A stretch of 64,000 nt of DNA from Prolixibacter denitrificans (GTDB lineage Bacteria; Bacteroidota; Bacteroidia; Bacteroidales; Prolixibacteraceae): positions 310,001 through 374,000 of the forward strand of contig NZ_PYGC01000004.1 of NCBI RefSeq assembly GCF_003014495.1, read 5' to 3'. This document shows, in pieces, positions 29,238-39,807 of the stretch. The position numbers and the translations under genes are program-made. Within the stretch, counting starts at the first letter, position 1; every line of letters begins with the position of its first letter. Below the pieces are notes generated by a model. The model ran no database searches, was not told the DNA's origin, and saw nothing but the letters and a program-made list of their open reading frames with translations.

Positions 29238-29561
29238 GGAAAACGAAATTTTTTATTAGTGAATATTTCCGGTTGACCGAAAAAAACAGCTTACCAAATG
29301 GAAAACCATCCAAACGGCGCCTAAAATACAAAACTGGACGAAAAGATGAGTTACCCTGTTAAAAATTTAGGAAAGATTTAAGGCCAAACCATTAGAACCA
29401 TTTGCGTCAATTGCTTTTTTTGAAAATTGTCGGAATAACAAGAACCTTTCTAAAACCTTTATGATCGTTATGAACATTTTCTATATTTATCGGCAACGTT
29501 GTCACGTTTCGGCAACGCAAACCTAATCTTTAACTGAATATTAATCCATTAAATAAAAACG
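29238..29561. other. Divergent intergenic region, 324 bases
   Basis: Between uppP (minus) and the hexosaminidase (plus). TATATTTA near 29482-29489 resembles a -7 element for the hexosaminidase, without a clear -33 partner. It also contains a repeated GGCAACG (about 29491 and 29510). No gene is recognised. Confidence 0.35.
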
Positions 29562-31448
29562 ATGAAAAACTTGCTTTTCCTGGTGCTTGTCTGGACTGTT
29601 GCGACAGTCAACGGACAGACTAACAGCCTGAATCTGATTCCGGAACCGGTTGACGTGGTTCCTGCGGACGGATTTTATGCCCTAACACCCGGTTCTTCCG
29701 TTTCCTACAATGCCGATGATGCAAAACATGTAGCCAACATGTTGGTATCAAAACTAAACACTCCAACCGGTTTCGACCTGAAAGAAGAAAAAGGCAACAA
29801 AGGGACCATCCAATTCAATCTGAATAAAAAAGCAGATAAAACATTGGGTGATGAAGGTTACACGTTGAATGTAACCCCTAAAGATATAGTCATTTCCGCC
29901 AATAAACCGGCCGGACTGTTCTATGGAATGCAAACCCTGCTGCAACTCTTCCCGAAAGAAGTTGAAAGCAAAGCAAAAACCGATGCCGACTGGAATGTTC
30001 CGGCTGTTTCGATTACCGACTACCCGCGTTTTGCCTGGCGTGGTTTAATGCTCGATGTCAGCCGTCATTTCTTTACCAAGAAGGAAGTGGAAGAATATAT
30101 CGACCAGATGGCCCGGTTCAAATACAACACGTTTCACTGGCACCTCACCGATGACAACGGATGGCGCATCGAGATCAAATCGCTGCCCAAACTCACCGAA
30201 GTGGGCGCCTGGCGGGTAAAACGCTACGGACACTTTGGCGATCGTGAAGCTCCCAAACCCGGAGAAAAAGCAACCGAAGGCGGTTTTTATACCCAGGATG
30301 ATATCCGTGACATCATCCAATATGCCAAAGACCGCTACGTGACCATTATTCCTGAGATTGATGTCCCCGGCCACAGTATGGCGGCCATTGCTTCCTATCC
30401 GGAACTTTCCTGTACAAAAGACACCAGCGTTAAAGTAAATCCGGGCTCAAGTTTTGCCAAATGGTACGATGACGGAACGTTCAAAATGTTTGTCGACAAT
30501 ACACTGGATCCGGCAAACGAAGATGTTTACAAATTCCTTGATAAGGTTTTCACCGAAGTAGCCGCACTCTTTCCCAACCAATACATTCATGTCGGTGGCG
30601 ACGAGTGTTACAAAGGATTCTGGGAAAAAGATCCGGGCTGTCAGGCACTCATGAAAAAGCTGAAGATTACCGATGTGGAGAAACTTCAGGGGTATTTCAT
30701 GAACCGTGTCGAGAAAATCCTCGAATCGAAAGGAAAACGTCTGTTAGGTTGGGACGAAATCCTCGAAGGCGGAATTACCCCCAATGCTACCGTAATGAGC
30801 TGGCGCGGAATGAAAGGCGGCATCGAAGCAGCCAAAATGGGACACGAAGTGGTGATGACTCCTACCACCTACGCCTATCTTGATTACTGCCAAGGAGACC
30901 CGACTGTTGACCCGCCTATTTACGCCAATTTGCGTGTATCGAAAGCATACAGCTTCGAGCCAGTACCTGATGGAGTCGATCCCAAATACATTCTCGGAGG
31001 TCAGGGAAACTTATGGACCGAACAAACCCCAACCTTCCGGTATGTGGACTACATGACCTATCCACGTGCCTGGGCACTTTCAGAGGTATTCTGGTCACCC
31101 AAATCAGCCAAAAACTGGAACGATTTTGCCCGACGCATGGAAAACCAGTTTTCGCGTTCCGATGTTGCAGAAGTGAATTATTCCAAAGCCGTTTACGATG
31201 CCGAAATCACTACCAAAAAGGAAAACGGCAAATTGATGTTGGTGATGAGCACTGAAATACCAGACCTGGTAATCTACTACACCATCGACGATACCATGCC
31301 TGACAATTTCTGTCCGAAATATACCGGTCCCGTTGAACTACCGGATGGCCCGATTACTTTGCGGGTAGTCACCTACCGGAACGAAAAACCCATCGGTCAT
31401 CTCATCACACTGAAGAGAAAACAGTTGGAAGAACGTGCCGGAAAATAA
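29562..31448 (+). CDS. Beta-N-acetylhexosaminidase, GH20, exported
   Basis: Removes terminal GlcNAc or GalNAc from chitooligosaccharides, glycans or peptidoglycan fragments. It is 628 aa with a signal peptide (about residues 1-19). An N-terminal GH20b domain (about 24-145) is followed by the catalytic barrel (about 155-500) with the catalytic pair D347-E348 in HVGGDECYKGFW and WHLTDDNGWRIEIK. The C-terminal part (about 545-620) looks like the chitobiase C-terminal beta-domain. Neighbouring sensor kinases and the YdjC deacetylase could belong to the same glycan response, but that is inference. Confidence 0.95.
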   Translation: MKNLLFLVLVWTVATVNGQTNSLNLIPEPVDVVPADGFYALTPGSSVSYNADDAKHVANMLVSKLNTPTGFDLKEEKGNKGTIQFNLNKKADKTLGDEGYTLNVTPKDIVISANKPAGLFYGMQTLLQLFPKEVESKAKTDADWNVPAVSITDYPRFAWRGLMLDVSRHFFTKKEVEEYIDQMARFKYNTFHWHLTDDNGWRIEIKSLPKLTEVGAWRVKRYGHFGDREAPKPGEKATEGGFYTQDDIRDIIQYAKDRYVTIIPEIDVPGHSMAAIASYPELSCTKDTSVKVNPGSSFAKWYDDGTFKMFVDNTLDPANEDVYKFLDKVFTEVAALFPNQYIHVGGDECYKGFWEKDPGCQALMKKLKITDVEKLQGYFMNRVEKILESKGKRLLGWDEILEGGITPNATVMSWRGMKGGIEAAKMGHEVVMTPTTYAYLDYCQGDPTVDPPIYANLRVSKAYSFEPVPDGVDPKYILGGQGNLWTEQTPTFRYVDYMTYPRAWALSEVFWSPKSAKNWNDFARRMENQFSRSDVAEVNYSKAVYDAEITTKKENGKLMLVMSTEIPDLVIYYTIDDTMPDNFCPKYTGPVELPDGPITLRVVTYRNEKPIGHLITLKRKQLEERAGK

Positions 31449-31473
31449 ATAACAACCTCAACAAAATTGAACA

Positions 31474-31515
31474 AAGGGTTGCAGTAGCCATTGCGCGCTG
31501 TAACCCTTATTTTTT
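31474..31515 (+). terminator. Intrinsic terminator after the hexosaminidase
   Basis: Arms AAGGGTTGCAG (31474-31484) and CTGTAACCCTT (31498-31508) pair with one mismatch and are followed by ATTTTTT. Confidence 0.8.
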
Positions 31516-31708
31516 AAGACAAATTGTCGTTACAACGGATAATAAACTACTTTGACATTCCGTTATTATACATAACTTATAAAACATAACCAGAAAAGCG
31601 AAGCACAACCATTGGTACAAAAATCACTGGAACTAAACATTTAAAAGCCATTACCCGTTAACGAAGCGGGAAAACAATAGCAAACCTCTACCGAAATTCC
31701 ATTATTAC

Positions 31709-34417
31709 TTGAAAAACAGGCTTCTGATATTAGTTTATCTGCTTTTGACATTCACCGTCTACCCTGAGCCGGCAGTTTCACAAACTGAACAAAAAGCTAT
31801 GTCCATTAATGAAGCCAGGGCCGACCGAGACAGCAACTTCATCCCTGATCGTCTCGGACAGTGGGTCGAAGTAAGGGGGCGCGTTACTATTCCTTCCGGA
31901 CTACTCATGAAAAGCCAGATGATCATTGCCCTCCAGGACTCCACCGGGGGAATAGTTGTCTACAACCGCAACTTCCCTGATTTTCCGGTAAAAGAAGGCG
32001 ACAGCATTGCTGTGTATGGAAAAATAGGTCATTATTGGGGACTAACCGAGATAGATTCAGCCAAAGTTACCATGCTCGATTCGCTACATCGAAGAATCGT
32101 ACAGCCGATGAAACTGGTAACTCAGTCACTCGAACAAATGGAGGGGAGGCTGGTCAACCTGAAAGCTCGTATCGTCAACGAAGGACGAGGCAACCGGGGA
32201 GATTTTTTGATACTGGAATACGACAACGGGAAACAACAGATAAAGGTATTCAGCAGCGACTTCAACAAATCGCTGGTCGAACACTTCAGAAAAGGCGACG
32301 TTATCGAGATTACCGGTATTGTGGCCCAACGGGACGACAGTCCTCTTCAAGACCAAAACTATGAAATATGGGTGCGAAGTAACAGCGATATCCAAATCGT
32401 TCAACACAATGCCGACTTCTATCTCAATATTCTGTTATTGGTTTCAGGCCTGGGCGTCATTGTTTTGCTCATTTCCATATTCCTGAAAATAAGGGTCAAC
32501 CAGCGTACCCGGAAACTGCAGGAATCGGAAAAGCGTTTCGTTGCGTTATTGGAAACCACAACATCCGGAATTATCATCATCGCCGGTGAACGAGTGGTTT
32601 ATGCCAACCATGCACTGGAAGAAGTCCTGGGGTTCTCCCGGAAACAATTGATGTCGAAAACCGAGTGCATTAAGGTAGCCCGAAAGGAGCAAGCTGAATA
32701 CCGGTGTTTGTCGGATATTGTAGAAAACTTCGACAAAAATGACATCGAAACGCGGACGATTGTCAAGAGCATCAGCAAATCGGGAAAGCAAGTCTGGCTG
32801 GAATTGTCGCTAAGTGATTTTACCTGGGATGAAAAATCAGCCATTTTGGTAACCGCCACAAATGTCACCCAGCTTAAAGAGACCCAGGAACAACTCGCAG
32901 AAATCGGGAACAATTACCAGCTACTGTTTGAAGAAAACCCGCAACCGGTATTTCTGTACGACCTCGAGACTCAAAAAATTACAGCTGCCAACGATGCTGC
33001 CATCAAAACATTCGGCTATTCCAAAAAGGAATTTTCTCAACTTACGATAGCGGACCTGGAACCGAAGGACAATTCGGCAGGCATTATGGAAGAAACCTCG
33101 AAAAAGTATTCGAAATTTCACCATGTGCACATCCGTCCTTTCTTGCTGAAAAGCGGCCAAGTGGCTTTTATGGAAACCTTCACACGAAGAATCGAGTTTT
33201 CGCATCGTCCGTCAGAACTGATTCTCGCTAACGATATTACCGAACATCTGGAAATGGAGGTGAAACTGCTGGAAAGCGAACGACTATTCCATACACTGGT
33301 CAATCATTCGCCGGTAGGTATTTTTCGCACCGATGCAGAGGGAAAAACCATCTATGTCAATCCACAATGGTGCCAACTTTCCGGTATCGACAAGCAATCG
33401 GCATTAGGATACGGCTGGTTGAAGGCGGTTATGTCTGAGGATATTCAAACGGTTAAATACAACTGGAATATCAGTGTTGAAAACCAACAACCCTCACAGG
33501 CAGAATACCGCTTCGTCAGACCTGATGGCACGATCGTTTGGGTAATGGGAATGACCATCCCGGAATACAACATGCACCAAAAACTGGTGGGTTACATCGG
33601 AACAATTATCGACATAACGCAGCGCAAACAAGCCGAACTGGAACTGGCCCGCAGCCACAAACAAATTGAACAATATAACCGCGATCTCAAGCTGGCAAAG
33701 GAAAAAGCCGAAGAAAGCGACCGACTGAAAAGCGCCTTCCTGGCGAATATGTCTCATGAAATTCGGACTCCCATGAACGGGATTCTCGGATTTTCGGAGC
33801 TGTTGCAGGAATCGGAAACCAACAACGAACGCCTCGAATACATTCGGATTATCCACGAAAGTGGAACCCGCCTGATGACCATCATCAGTGACCTGATCGA
33901 TATCTCCAAAATCGAAGCCGGAGAGGTGACCCTATACAAACAGCAGGTCGACGTAGAAGAGTTGATGAAAGAGCTGCTCGATTTCTTTGTGCTGGAAGCG
34001 GAAAAGAAGGGTTTGAAAATCAATTATACCAGCCACCGGGAAAATGATTCTTCCGTTCAAATTAACACCGATAAATTGAAGTTATACCAGATTTTAACCA
34101 ACCTGATTAAAAACGCCCTTAAATTTACTCATGAGGGCGAAATTAACTTTGGTTACACCATTAAAGACAAGCGGATACTTTTCTACGTGAAGGACACCGG
34201 CATTGGTATTCCAAAAGAAATGCAGGACGAAATTTTTGAACGCTTCATCCAGGCTGAACAAACCCGTACCAAAAACCACGAAGGAGCCGGGCTGGGACTG
34301 GCCATATCGAAAGCATATGTTGAAATGCTTGGCGGAGAGATTGGGTTGGAAAGGAATAAAGAGGATGGCGCCTTATTCTTTTTCGATCTTCCGTACGAGA
34401 GCCGTGACCAGATGTAA
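31709..34417 (+). CDS. Membrane sensor histidine kinase with periplasmic OB-like domains and three PAS domains
   Basis: A 902 aa two-component sensor. The start is a TTG at 31709, the only nearby start that includes the signal peptide (LLILVYLLLTFTVYP). The exported part (about 30-230) reads as two tandem OB-fold-like beta domains (first near VEVRGRV...LQDSTGGIVVYN, second near VNLKARIV...GDVIEITGIV). One membrane segment lies at about 238-260. Three PAS/PAC units follow (about 275-395, 400-520, 530-650), then HisKA with H683 in SHEIRTPMNG and an ATPase domain with DTGIGIPKE and GAGLGLAIS. No receiver domain and no adjacent response regulator are present. Confidence 0.92.
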   Translation: MKNRLLILVYLLLTFTVYPEPAVSQTEQKAMSINEARADRDSNFIPDRLGQWVEVRGRVTIPSGLLMKSQMIIALQDSTGGIVVYNRNFPDFPVKEGDSIAVYGKIGHYWGLTEIDSAKVTMLDSLHRRIVQPMKLVTQSLEQMEGRLVNLKARIVNEGRGNRGDFLILEYDNGKQQIKVFSSDFNKSLVEHFRKGDVIEITGIVAQRDDSPLQDQNYEIWVRSNSDIQIVQHNADFYLNILLLVSGLGVIVLLISIFLKIRVNQRTRKLQESEKRFVALLETTTSGIIIIAGERVVYANHALEEVLGFSRKQLMSKTECIKVARKEQAEYRCLSDIVENFDKNDIETRTIVKSISKSGKQVWLELSLSDFTWDEKSAILVTATNVTQLKETQEQLAEIGNNYQLLFEENPQPVFLYDLETQKITAANDAAIKTFGYSKKEFSQLTIADLEPKDNSAGIMEETSKKYSKFHHVHIRPFLLKSGQVAFMETFTRRIEFSHRPSELILANDITEHLEMEVKLLESERLFHTLVNHSPVGIFRTDAEGKTIYVNPQWCQLSGIDKQSALGYGWLKAVMSEDIQTVKYNWNISVENQQPSQAEYRFVRPDGTIVWVMGMTIPEYNMHQKLVGYIGTIIDITQRKQAELELARSHKQIEQYNRDLKLAKEKAEESDRLKSAFLANMSHEIRTPMNGILGFSELLQESETNNERLEYIRIIHESGTRLMTIISDLIDISKIEAGEVTLYKQQVDVEELMKELLDFFVLEAEKKGLKINYTSHRENDSSVQINTDKLKLYQILTNLIKNALKFTHEGEINFGYTIKDKRILFYVKDTGIGIPKEMQDEIFERFIQAEQTRTKNHEGAGLGLAISKAYVEMLGGEIGLERNKEDGALFFFDLPYESRDQM

Positions 34418-34522
34418 AATCACTGTACCTATGGAAAACAAACATGCTGGTTTCTCCATAAATCCTGTCAAAATTCCTTTCCCTTTTTGTAATTTCAGAA
34501 CCGAAAACTAACGAACAAGATC

Positions 34523-35473
34523 ATGAAACTGACTACACTACGAACCGGAATACTTATGCTTTTCATGAGCGTATCCGGGAGCTTCGCACAATCAACTCCA
34601 AATCTGGCCGAAAAACTGGGCTACGACAAAAATGCCAAATTGCTAATCATCCATGCAGATGACCTGGGCTTGTCGCACAGTACCGATGCGGCTGTCATCA
34701 GTGCGTTTGAAAAGAAAGGAATCACCTCGGGAAGTATTATGGTTCCCTGTCCGTGGTTCCCGGAAATAGCCGCTTTCGCGAAAAACAATCCCAAAGCAGA
34801 TATTGGCATCCATCTCACATTAACGTCTGAATGGGAAAACTACAAATTTGGTCCTGTCACTTCTGCGGATCAGGTACGGTCATTGCAAAACAACGAAGGC
34901 TATTTTTATCCAACGGTTGAAGCTTTTGGAGCAAATGCCAAACCAGCAGAAGTAGAGAAAGAAATGCGTGCTCAAATTGACCGGGCCATCGCATTTGGTA
35001 TCACTCCTACTCATCTCGATAATCATATGGGTTCAGTTATGGTAAACCCTGCTTTTTATCAGATACTAATTAAGCTGGGACACGAATACCGAATTCCTGT
35101 GCTGATTCCCAAAGATATGCTACAGGCAGCAGCTCCGCAATTTCTGGAACAGATTGCCAAAGAAAATATCATGGTCGACCATTTGTTCATGCTGAATCAA
35201 GCGCCCGCAGAAGGCAACTGGATACAACCTTACCGGGAATTTATTGAAAATATGCAGCCGGGCCTCAATCAAATCATCGTCCATCTGGCATACAACAACG
35301 ATGAGAGCCGGGCAGTCATGATCCATCATGATGACTTTGGTGCGAAGTGGAGACAAAACGATTACGATCTGATGACGAGCGATAAAATGAAATCGCTTCT
35401 CGAAGAAAACAATATCAAGCTGGTTACATGGCATCAGATCCAGAATGTCATGTATCCGGATAGTGAACAATAA
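34523..35473 (+). CDS. YdjC/ChbG-family carbohydrate deacetylase-like protein, exported
   Basis: A 316 aa protein with a signal peptide (about residues 1-23). IIHADDLGLSHSTD is the metal-binding motif of the YdjC family, with further ligands expected in DIGIHLTLTSEW and in TPTHLDNHMGS. Family members deacetylate chitooligosaccharides or other acetylated sugars. Position next to a GH20 hexosaminidase fits amino-sugar breakdown. Most YdjC proteins are cytoplasmic, so the exported form is notable. It ends in a strong terminator. Confidence 0.88.
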   Translation: MKLTTLRTGILMLFMSVSGSFAQSTPNLAEKLGYDKNAKLLIIHADDLGLSHSTDAAVISAFEKKGITSGSIMVPCPWFPEIAAFAKNNPKADIGIHLTLTSEWENYKFGPVTSADQVRSLQNNEGYFYPTVEAFGANAKPAEVEKEMRAQIDRAIAFGITPTHLDNHMGSVMVNPAFYQILIKLGHEYRIPVLIPKDMLQAAAPQFLEQIAKENIMVDHLFMLNQAPAEGNWIQPYREFIENMQPGLNQIIVHLAYNNDESRAVMIHHDDFGAKWRQNDYDLMTSDKMKSLLEENNIKLVTWHQIQNVMYPDSEQ

Positions 35474-35485
35474 AAGCTTTTCCAC

Positions 35486-35529
35486 GCAGATCAAGAGAAT
35501 AATAAGTCTCTCTTGATCTGCTTTTTTTT
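35486..35529 (+). terminator. Strong intrinsic terminator after the YdjC-like gene
   Basis: Perfect 13-bp arms (35486-35498 and 35509-35521) followed by a run of T (35522-35529). Confidence 0.92.
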
Positions 35530-35734
35530 AAACAGGTCGAATTCTGTTTTCATTGCGTTTCCAGATATCCCCCTCTCCTTCTTTCTTCTGAATATCAACC
35601 CATTACCAACCACCTCTTCAAATTTCAACTATCCGGGGATAAAGGTTATCAACACACTTGTCCGGATAATTCTGTAACTGCCGCATTTACAGGTCGGAAA
35701 CATTTTGTAAATTATTATACCGAACTAAGTAGCG

Positions 35735-38173
35735 ATGAAAAATCAACAGGAAAAAGTCTCCCCCGGACATAGAGTAAACGGCACCCCGCATACGCAAATC
35801 GGCTTGCTGATTGAAACCCGGCAGGGAGAGATTGTTGAATATACACCGCAAGTCCAAAAACTCTTTGGAGAAATTCCCGAAAAAGTCAACCTTTTTTTTG
35901 CCACTCCGGCTGATTACGAGCATTTTTCCAATCAGTTGGAAGATGATGGCAAAGCAAAGCAGCTCATCCGCTCCGTCGACAACAAAATGTTGCTTATCCA
36001 GGCCATCAGGTATAACGACATCAATCTTCTGAGCCTGGAACCATTTACTTCAAAATCGGCCAATGCAGGTTCAGAGTTGTCGATTCATGATTTGCTGGAA
36101 GATTTTCCGGAGATCTACATGCAATATACGACTGAAGGAAAGCTGGTTCATTTGAATAAGATGGGATACAAAAAGCTTGGATTATCCCCGGATTATCCTA
36201 TACAGCAGCTGAATGTATTCAATCTGCTAACCGATAAAAGCAAGCAAAAACTCCACTGCCGCTTAAAAGCGATGGCCAAAGGTCAGGAAATCCGTCCGGC
36301 AGAGTTGGAATTTGTTCACCAAAACGGAGGAATCGTTCCTGTGCTGGCCCATTCTCATTTGCTAACCGAAGCCTCCGGGGAAAAAGGAAATTTCCTGAGT
36401 ATCCTGTTCGATATTTCTTACCAGAAAAAGAGTGAACGCCGCGTTGGTGCTATCCGCGAAAAGATAACTGTACTGGCACGTACGGCGATGCATTTCATCC
36501 GGTTGAACAACACTGATGAAGTTTTCAATTACCTGGAGAGTATGCTGAAACCTCACCTTCCGGGATATATCGCTGTATATTTAAAAGTTGACCAGAAAGA
36601 CAAAAATTATAACGTACATGCCATTACCGGCATCCCTGACGGGGTAATTGACAAAGTGAACGAAGAGCTGGGGGAAAATCTTTTTCATAAGGAATTTGAC
36701 TTGACACACGACATACAGAACTTCCTATCACATAGCCGGGTACAAAAACACAAAGATGGTTGGTCATCTATTACCCGAAAGAATTTGCCGGAAGAATTAG
36801 CCCGAAAGCTGGAACAAAAGCTGTCAATCACCGATGTATTCTCGGCAGGAATCGTACAGCAAGGCTCTATTTATGGCGGCATTCACTTTCTGAAACAGGA
36901 AGGAGCAGCACCGCTCGAAAGAGAACTTGTAGAACCGTTGTTACACCAGGCCAGTATCATCTTACAGCAGTTGACACTGAACGAGCATCTTCGGATTGCC
37001 AAGCAACAGGCGGAACAAGCCATGCGGGAAAAAGCAGAGTTCATGTCCATCATGGGACACGAAATACGTACGCCGCTCACTTCAGTCATCGGGTTAACCG
37101 ATTTACTTCTCGACCAAAAGCCCAACAAATCACAGCTAAAGAACCTGCATACACTCAAATTCTCAGCCGAAAATCTCCTTTTCCTCATTAACGACCTTCT
37201 TGATTTCAACAAAATAGAGGCAGGAAAAATTAAACTGGAAAAAACCATTATCGACCTTCCGGGTCTGGTGGAAGATTTGACGGGTGCCTTCGGCCCATCG
37301 GCCAAACCCAAAGAGGTAGAACTACTATCCGAAATCGGTGAGGATGTTCCCCGCTGGATCAAAGGTGATAAAACCCGGTTGACGCAGGTACTGAATAACC
37401 TGACCAGCAATGCAGTAAAATTCACCGAACAAGGGGCGGTCCAAATTTCGATTACAACCGAAAAACAGAGCGAACACTATGTTCATCTGAACTTTTCGGT
37501 GAAGGACACCGGTATCGGTATTCCGGAAAATAAAATAAGGGAAATATTCAAACTGTACACCCAGGCCGATGTCAGCACGCAGAGAAATTACGGAGGTACA
37601 GGACTGGGCTTAACCATTTGCAAGCGCTTAGTCGATTTAATGGGTGGCAATATAGCTGTCAAAAGCAAAGAAGGCGAAGGTTCGGACTTCCAGTTCACAC
37701 TACGATTCGAAAAAGTGCCGCCGGAACTCGTCATGCAGGATAAACGAAAGAAACGCCAGGCGGACACAGCAGAAGCAGTTGATTTTTCAGATAAAAGAGT
37801 GTTGATGGTGGAAGACAATGACATTAATTATTACCTCACCACTCAGCTTTTCAAAAAATGGAACCTCACCATCGATCGGGCAGAGAACGGCCTGGTGGCA
37901 CTGAAAAAGATCAGTCGAAATACATACGATTTGATTTTGATGGACATCCAAATGCCGGAAATGGATGGTCTGGAAGCAACACTGCACATCCGGAAACTAT
38001 CAGACGAAAAAATTCAGAAGATTCCGATTATCGCTTTGTCAGCCGCTACGATGGACGAAACCCGTCGAAAAGCACAGAGTGTCGGGATGAATGACTTTAT
38101 GACGAAACCTATCAATCCGGCAGAACTCTATGCCAAATTGGTCCGTTTCCTGGTGAAATCCGATAACAATTAA
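35735..38173 (+). CDS. Hybrid sensor histidine kinase/response regulator (PAS, GAF-like, HK, REC)
   Basis: An 812 aa cytosolic sensor without a signal peptide or membrane segment. An N-terminal PAS-like region (about 25-110) and a second PAS (about 115-240) are followed by a GAF-like domain (about 250-415). HisKA has H442 in GHEIRTPLTS; the ATPase motifs are DTGIGIPENK and GTGLGLTICK. A C-terminal receiver domain has the phospho-acceptor D737 in LILMDIQMPEMDG and the conserved K in TKPINPAEL. No output protein is adjacent, so phosphate must pass to a distant partner. Confidence 0.93.
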   Translation: MKNQQEKVSPGHRVNGTPHTQIGLLIETRQGEIVEYTPQVQKLFGEIPEKVNLFFATPADYEHFSNQLEDDGKAKQLIRSVDNKMLLIQAIRYNDINLLSLEPFTSKSANAGSELSIHDLLEDFPEIYMQYTTEGKLVHLNKMGYKKLGLSPDYPIQQLNVFNLLTDKSKQKLHCRLKAMAKGQEIRPAELEFVHQNGGIVPVLAHSHLLTEASGEKGNFLSILFDISYQKKSERRVGAIREKITVLARTAMHFIRLNNTDEVFNYLESMLKPHLPGYIAVYLKVDQKDKNYNVHAITGIPDGVIDKVNEELGENLFHKEFDLTHDIQNFLSHSRVQKHKDGWSSITRKNLPEELARKLEQKLSITDVFSAGIVQQGSIYGGIHFLKQEGAAPLERELVEPLLHQASIILQQLTLNEHLRIAKQQAEQAMREKAEFMSIMGHEIRTPLTSVIGLTDLLLDQKPNKSQLKNLHTLKFSAENLLFLINDLLDFNKIEAGKIKLEKTIIDLPGLVEDLTGAFGPSAKPKEVELLSEIGEDVPRWIKGDKTRLTQVLNNLTSNAVKFTEQGAVQISITTEKQSEHYVHLNFSVKDTGIGIPENKIREIFKLYTQADVSTQRNYGGTGLGLTICKRLVDLMGGNIAVKSKEGEGSDFQFTLRFEKVPPELVMQDKRKKRQADTAEAVDFSDKRVLMVEDNDINYYLTTQLFKKWNLTIDRAENGLVALKKISRNTYDLILMDIQMPEMDGLEATLHIRKLSDEKIQKIPIIALSAATMDETRRKAQSVGMNDFMTKPINPAELYAKLVRFLVKSDNN

Positions 38174-38176
38174 AAA

Positions 38177-38198
38177 AGGGCACCGTTTCGGATGCCCT
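38177..38198. terminator. Bidirectional terminator between the hybrid kinase and the Gfo/Idh gene
   Basis: AGGGCA (38177-38182) pairs with TGCCCT (38193-38198), extended by CCG/CGG inside. On minus it is followed by TTTTTTAATTG and on plus by TCTTTTCTTC, so it fits both convergent genes. Confidence 0.8.
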
Positions 38199-38221
38199 CT
38201 GTTCTTTTCTTCAAAAAATCA

Positions 38222-39628
38222 CTATTCAACTTCTCTGGCCTTTTTCAGTCCTTCCGTTGTTGTGTAATACTTTGTAATCATATTAGGAACTTCCCATGAA
38301 GGTAACTTTCCCTTCACCAGATACTGCAGATATTTTTGGGTTACCTGGGCAAAATGAGCTTCATGCCCAACACGATATTGATCCGGAATAACCACTTTCC
38401 AGGCCCGGTCCCCTGTTTTCTCCAGCGACAATCCGGTTATCGGCATATCCTGAATAACCGCTTTTTCCAGATTACCGGTAAACGTTCCTAAGTCGACATC
38501 TGCGTGAGCCTCAACATACAAGGTTGGCTGATAATTTTCTTCTTCACCCTGCCGAATGACCAAATCGCAAAGCTTACCCCGCATAAACGAATAATGCGTG
38601 TCACCTCCTCCTTCGGGCGCCTCGTAGTTCCATTCCACTTTCACCCGCACGTTGACGCCTTTCAGCTGATAGGTCATTTCGCCGTTGGCCATTACCTCCA
38701 ATTGGTTCTCCACCATGTACTTTTCGAGGTAAGAAGGAAAATCCGGCATGCCAGTAACTTTTTCGAATTCATCTGCGGTAAGCTGGGTAGACCAGTGACT
38801 GGCTTTCAGAATCTGCACATCTTCGGGTTGCAATGCCTGATTGGGGAAACAATTCCACTGTACCAAATCGACTAAATGCGTTCCCACATCAACCAAGCCT
38901 TCGCCCTGCTGTTCCACATCAAAAAACCAGGCTGGCCGTTGTACCGGTTTCCCGGAAACAAGCTTATAAAAATGATGAACGCTCTCTTCCACCACAGCAG
39001 GTTCATCGGGTGTACCTTTTTGCAGTTCTCCGAAAATATCGGGAAGGCGCGACAGCTCTTTTTGCAACCGGGTAGTAACTTCGTAACGCTCGGTCATGAT
39101 ATCGTATAACAACACTCCATTCTCTTCTGCTTTTTTGAAAGCAGCTTTTAACTCCGAAAATTTCTGCGGCGAGATGACCATCGGTTTGTCGGCCAGTACA
39201 TTTAAACCGGCACCCACCGACTGGCTGATGTACTCTGTTTTTGCCTGATTATTCCCGGCCAGAACAACCACATTTCCCGGTTTTTCTGCCAGCATTTTCT
39301 GCAGAAAGTCCGATCCGGTGAAAACGATCTCATTCCAGGAAGTCGGATTCTCCTTCCGGTTATTGTAGCCTTCCACCTGAGCCAGATATGCCTGAACATC
39401 GCTCCCTGCAGGTGCAAAAACATGAACGTCGGGCGAGATCTGCTTATACATGGTCTTTTGTACCAGGCCGGCATGGAAGTGGCCGGGATCGAGTACTAAA
39501 AGCTTCACTTCACCGGCAGCACCGGTAAAGGCACTTTCCTGTTTCTTCTCTTTTTGTCCGGAGCCACCACAGGCATACAACGCCACCAAAGCAGCTACTC
39601 CAATCCATTTAAAAACATTTCTTTTCAT
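38222..39628 (-). CDS. Gfo/Idh/MocA-family oxidoreductase, lipoprotein
   Basis: A 468 aa predicted NAD(P)-dependent sugar or cyclitol oxidoreductase. The N terminus is a lipoprotein signal with the lipid Cys in YACGGSG (residue 20-21), so it is membrane-anchored in the periplasm, unusual for a cofactor-using dehydrogenase but known in Bacteroidota. The family motif DKPM (GLNVLADKPMVIS) is present. The Rossmann glycine loop is replaced by LDPGHFHAG. VDVGTHLVDLVQW matches the catalytic region. It may act with the DUF1080 and aldo/keto reductase genes 1-4 kb away. Confidence 0.88.
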   Translation of the reverse strand: MKRNVFKWIGVAALVALYACGGSGQKEKKQESAFTGAAGEVKLLVLDPGHFHAGLVQKTMYKQISPDVHVFAPAGSDVQAYLAQVEGYNNRKENPTSWNEIVFTGSDFLQKMLAEKPGNVVVLAGNNQAKTEYISQSVGAGLNVLADKPMVISPQKFSELKAAFKKAEENGVLLYDIMTERYEVTTRLQKELSRLPDIFGELQKGTPDEPAVVEESVHHFYKLVSGKPVQRPAWFFDVEQQGEGLVDVGTHLVDLVQWNCFPNQALQPEDVQILKASHWSTQLTADEFEKVTGMPDFPSYLEKYMVENQLEVMANGEMTYQLKGVNVRVKVEWNYEAPEGGGDTHYSFMRGKLCDLVIRQGEEENYQPTLYVEAHADVDLGTFTGNLEKAVIQDMPITGLSLEKTGDRAWKVVIPDQYRVGHEAHFAQVTQKYLQYLVKGKLPSWEVPNMITKYYTTTEGLKKAREVE

Positions 39629-39807
39629 TGTATCAGGTTTAGTTACAATTCGGTTGTTAGTATTGTTTCCGGAATGATATCGCCGGAGATGAGTTTCATA
39701 AAATTATCATAAAAAAGAACAAGTTCCAATCAATCCCGGAATCATATTCCCTGATAGTCTTCTGTTTATAATTTTTGTAACTTATATTATCATCTCAAAT
39801 CCAAACC

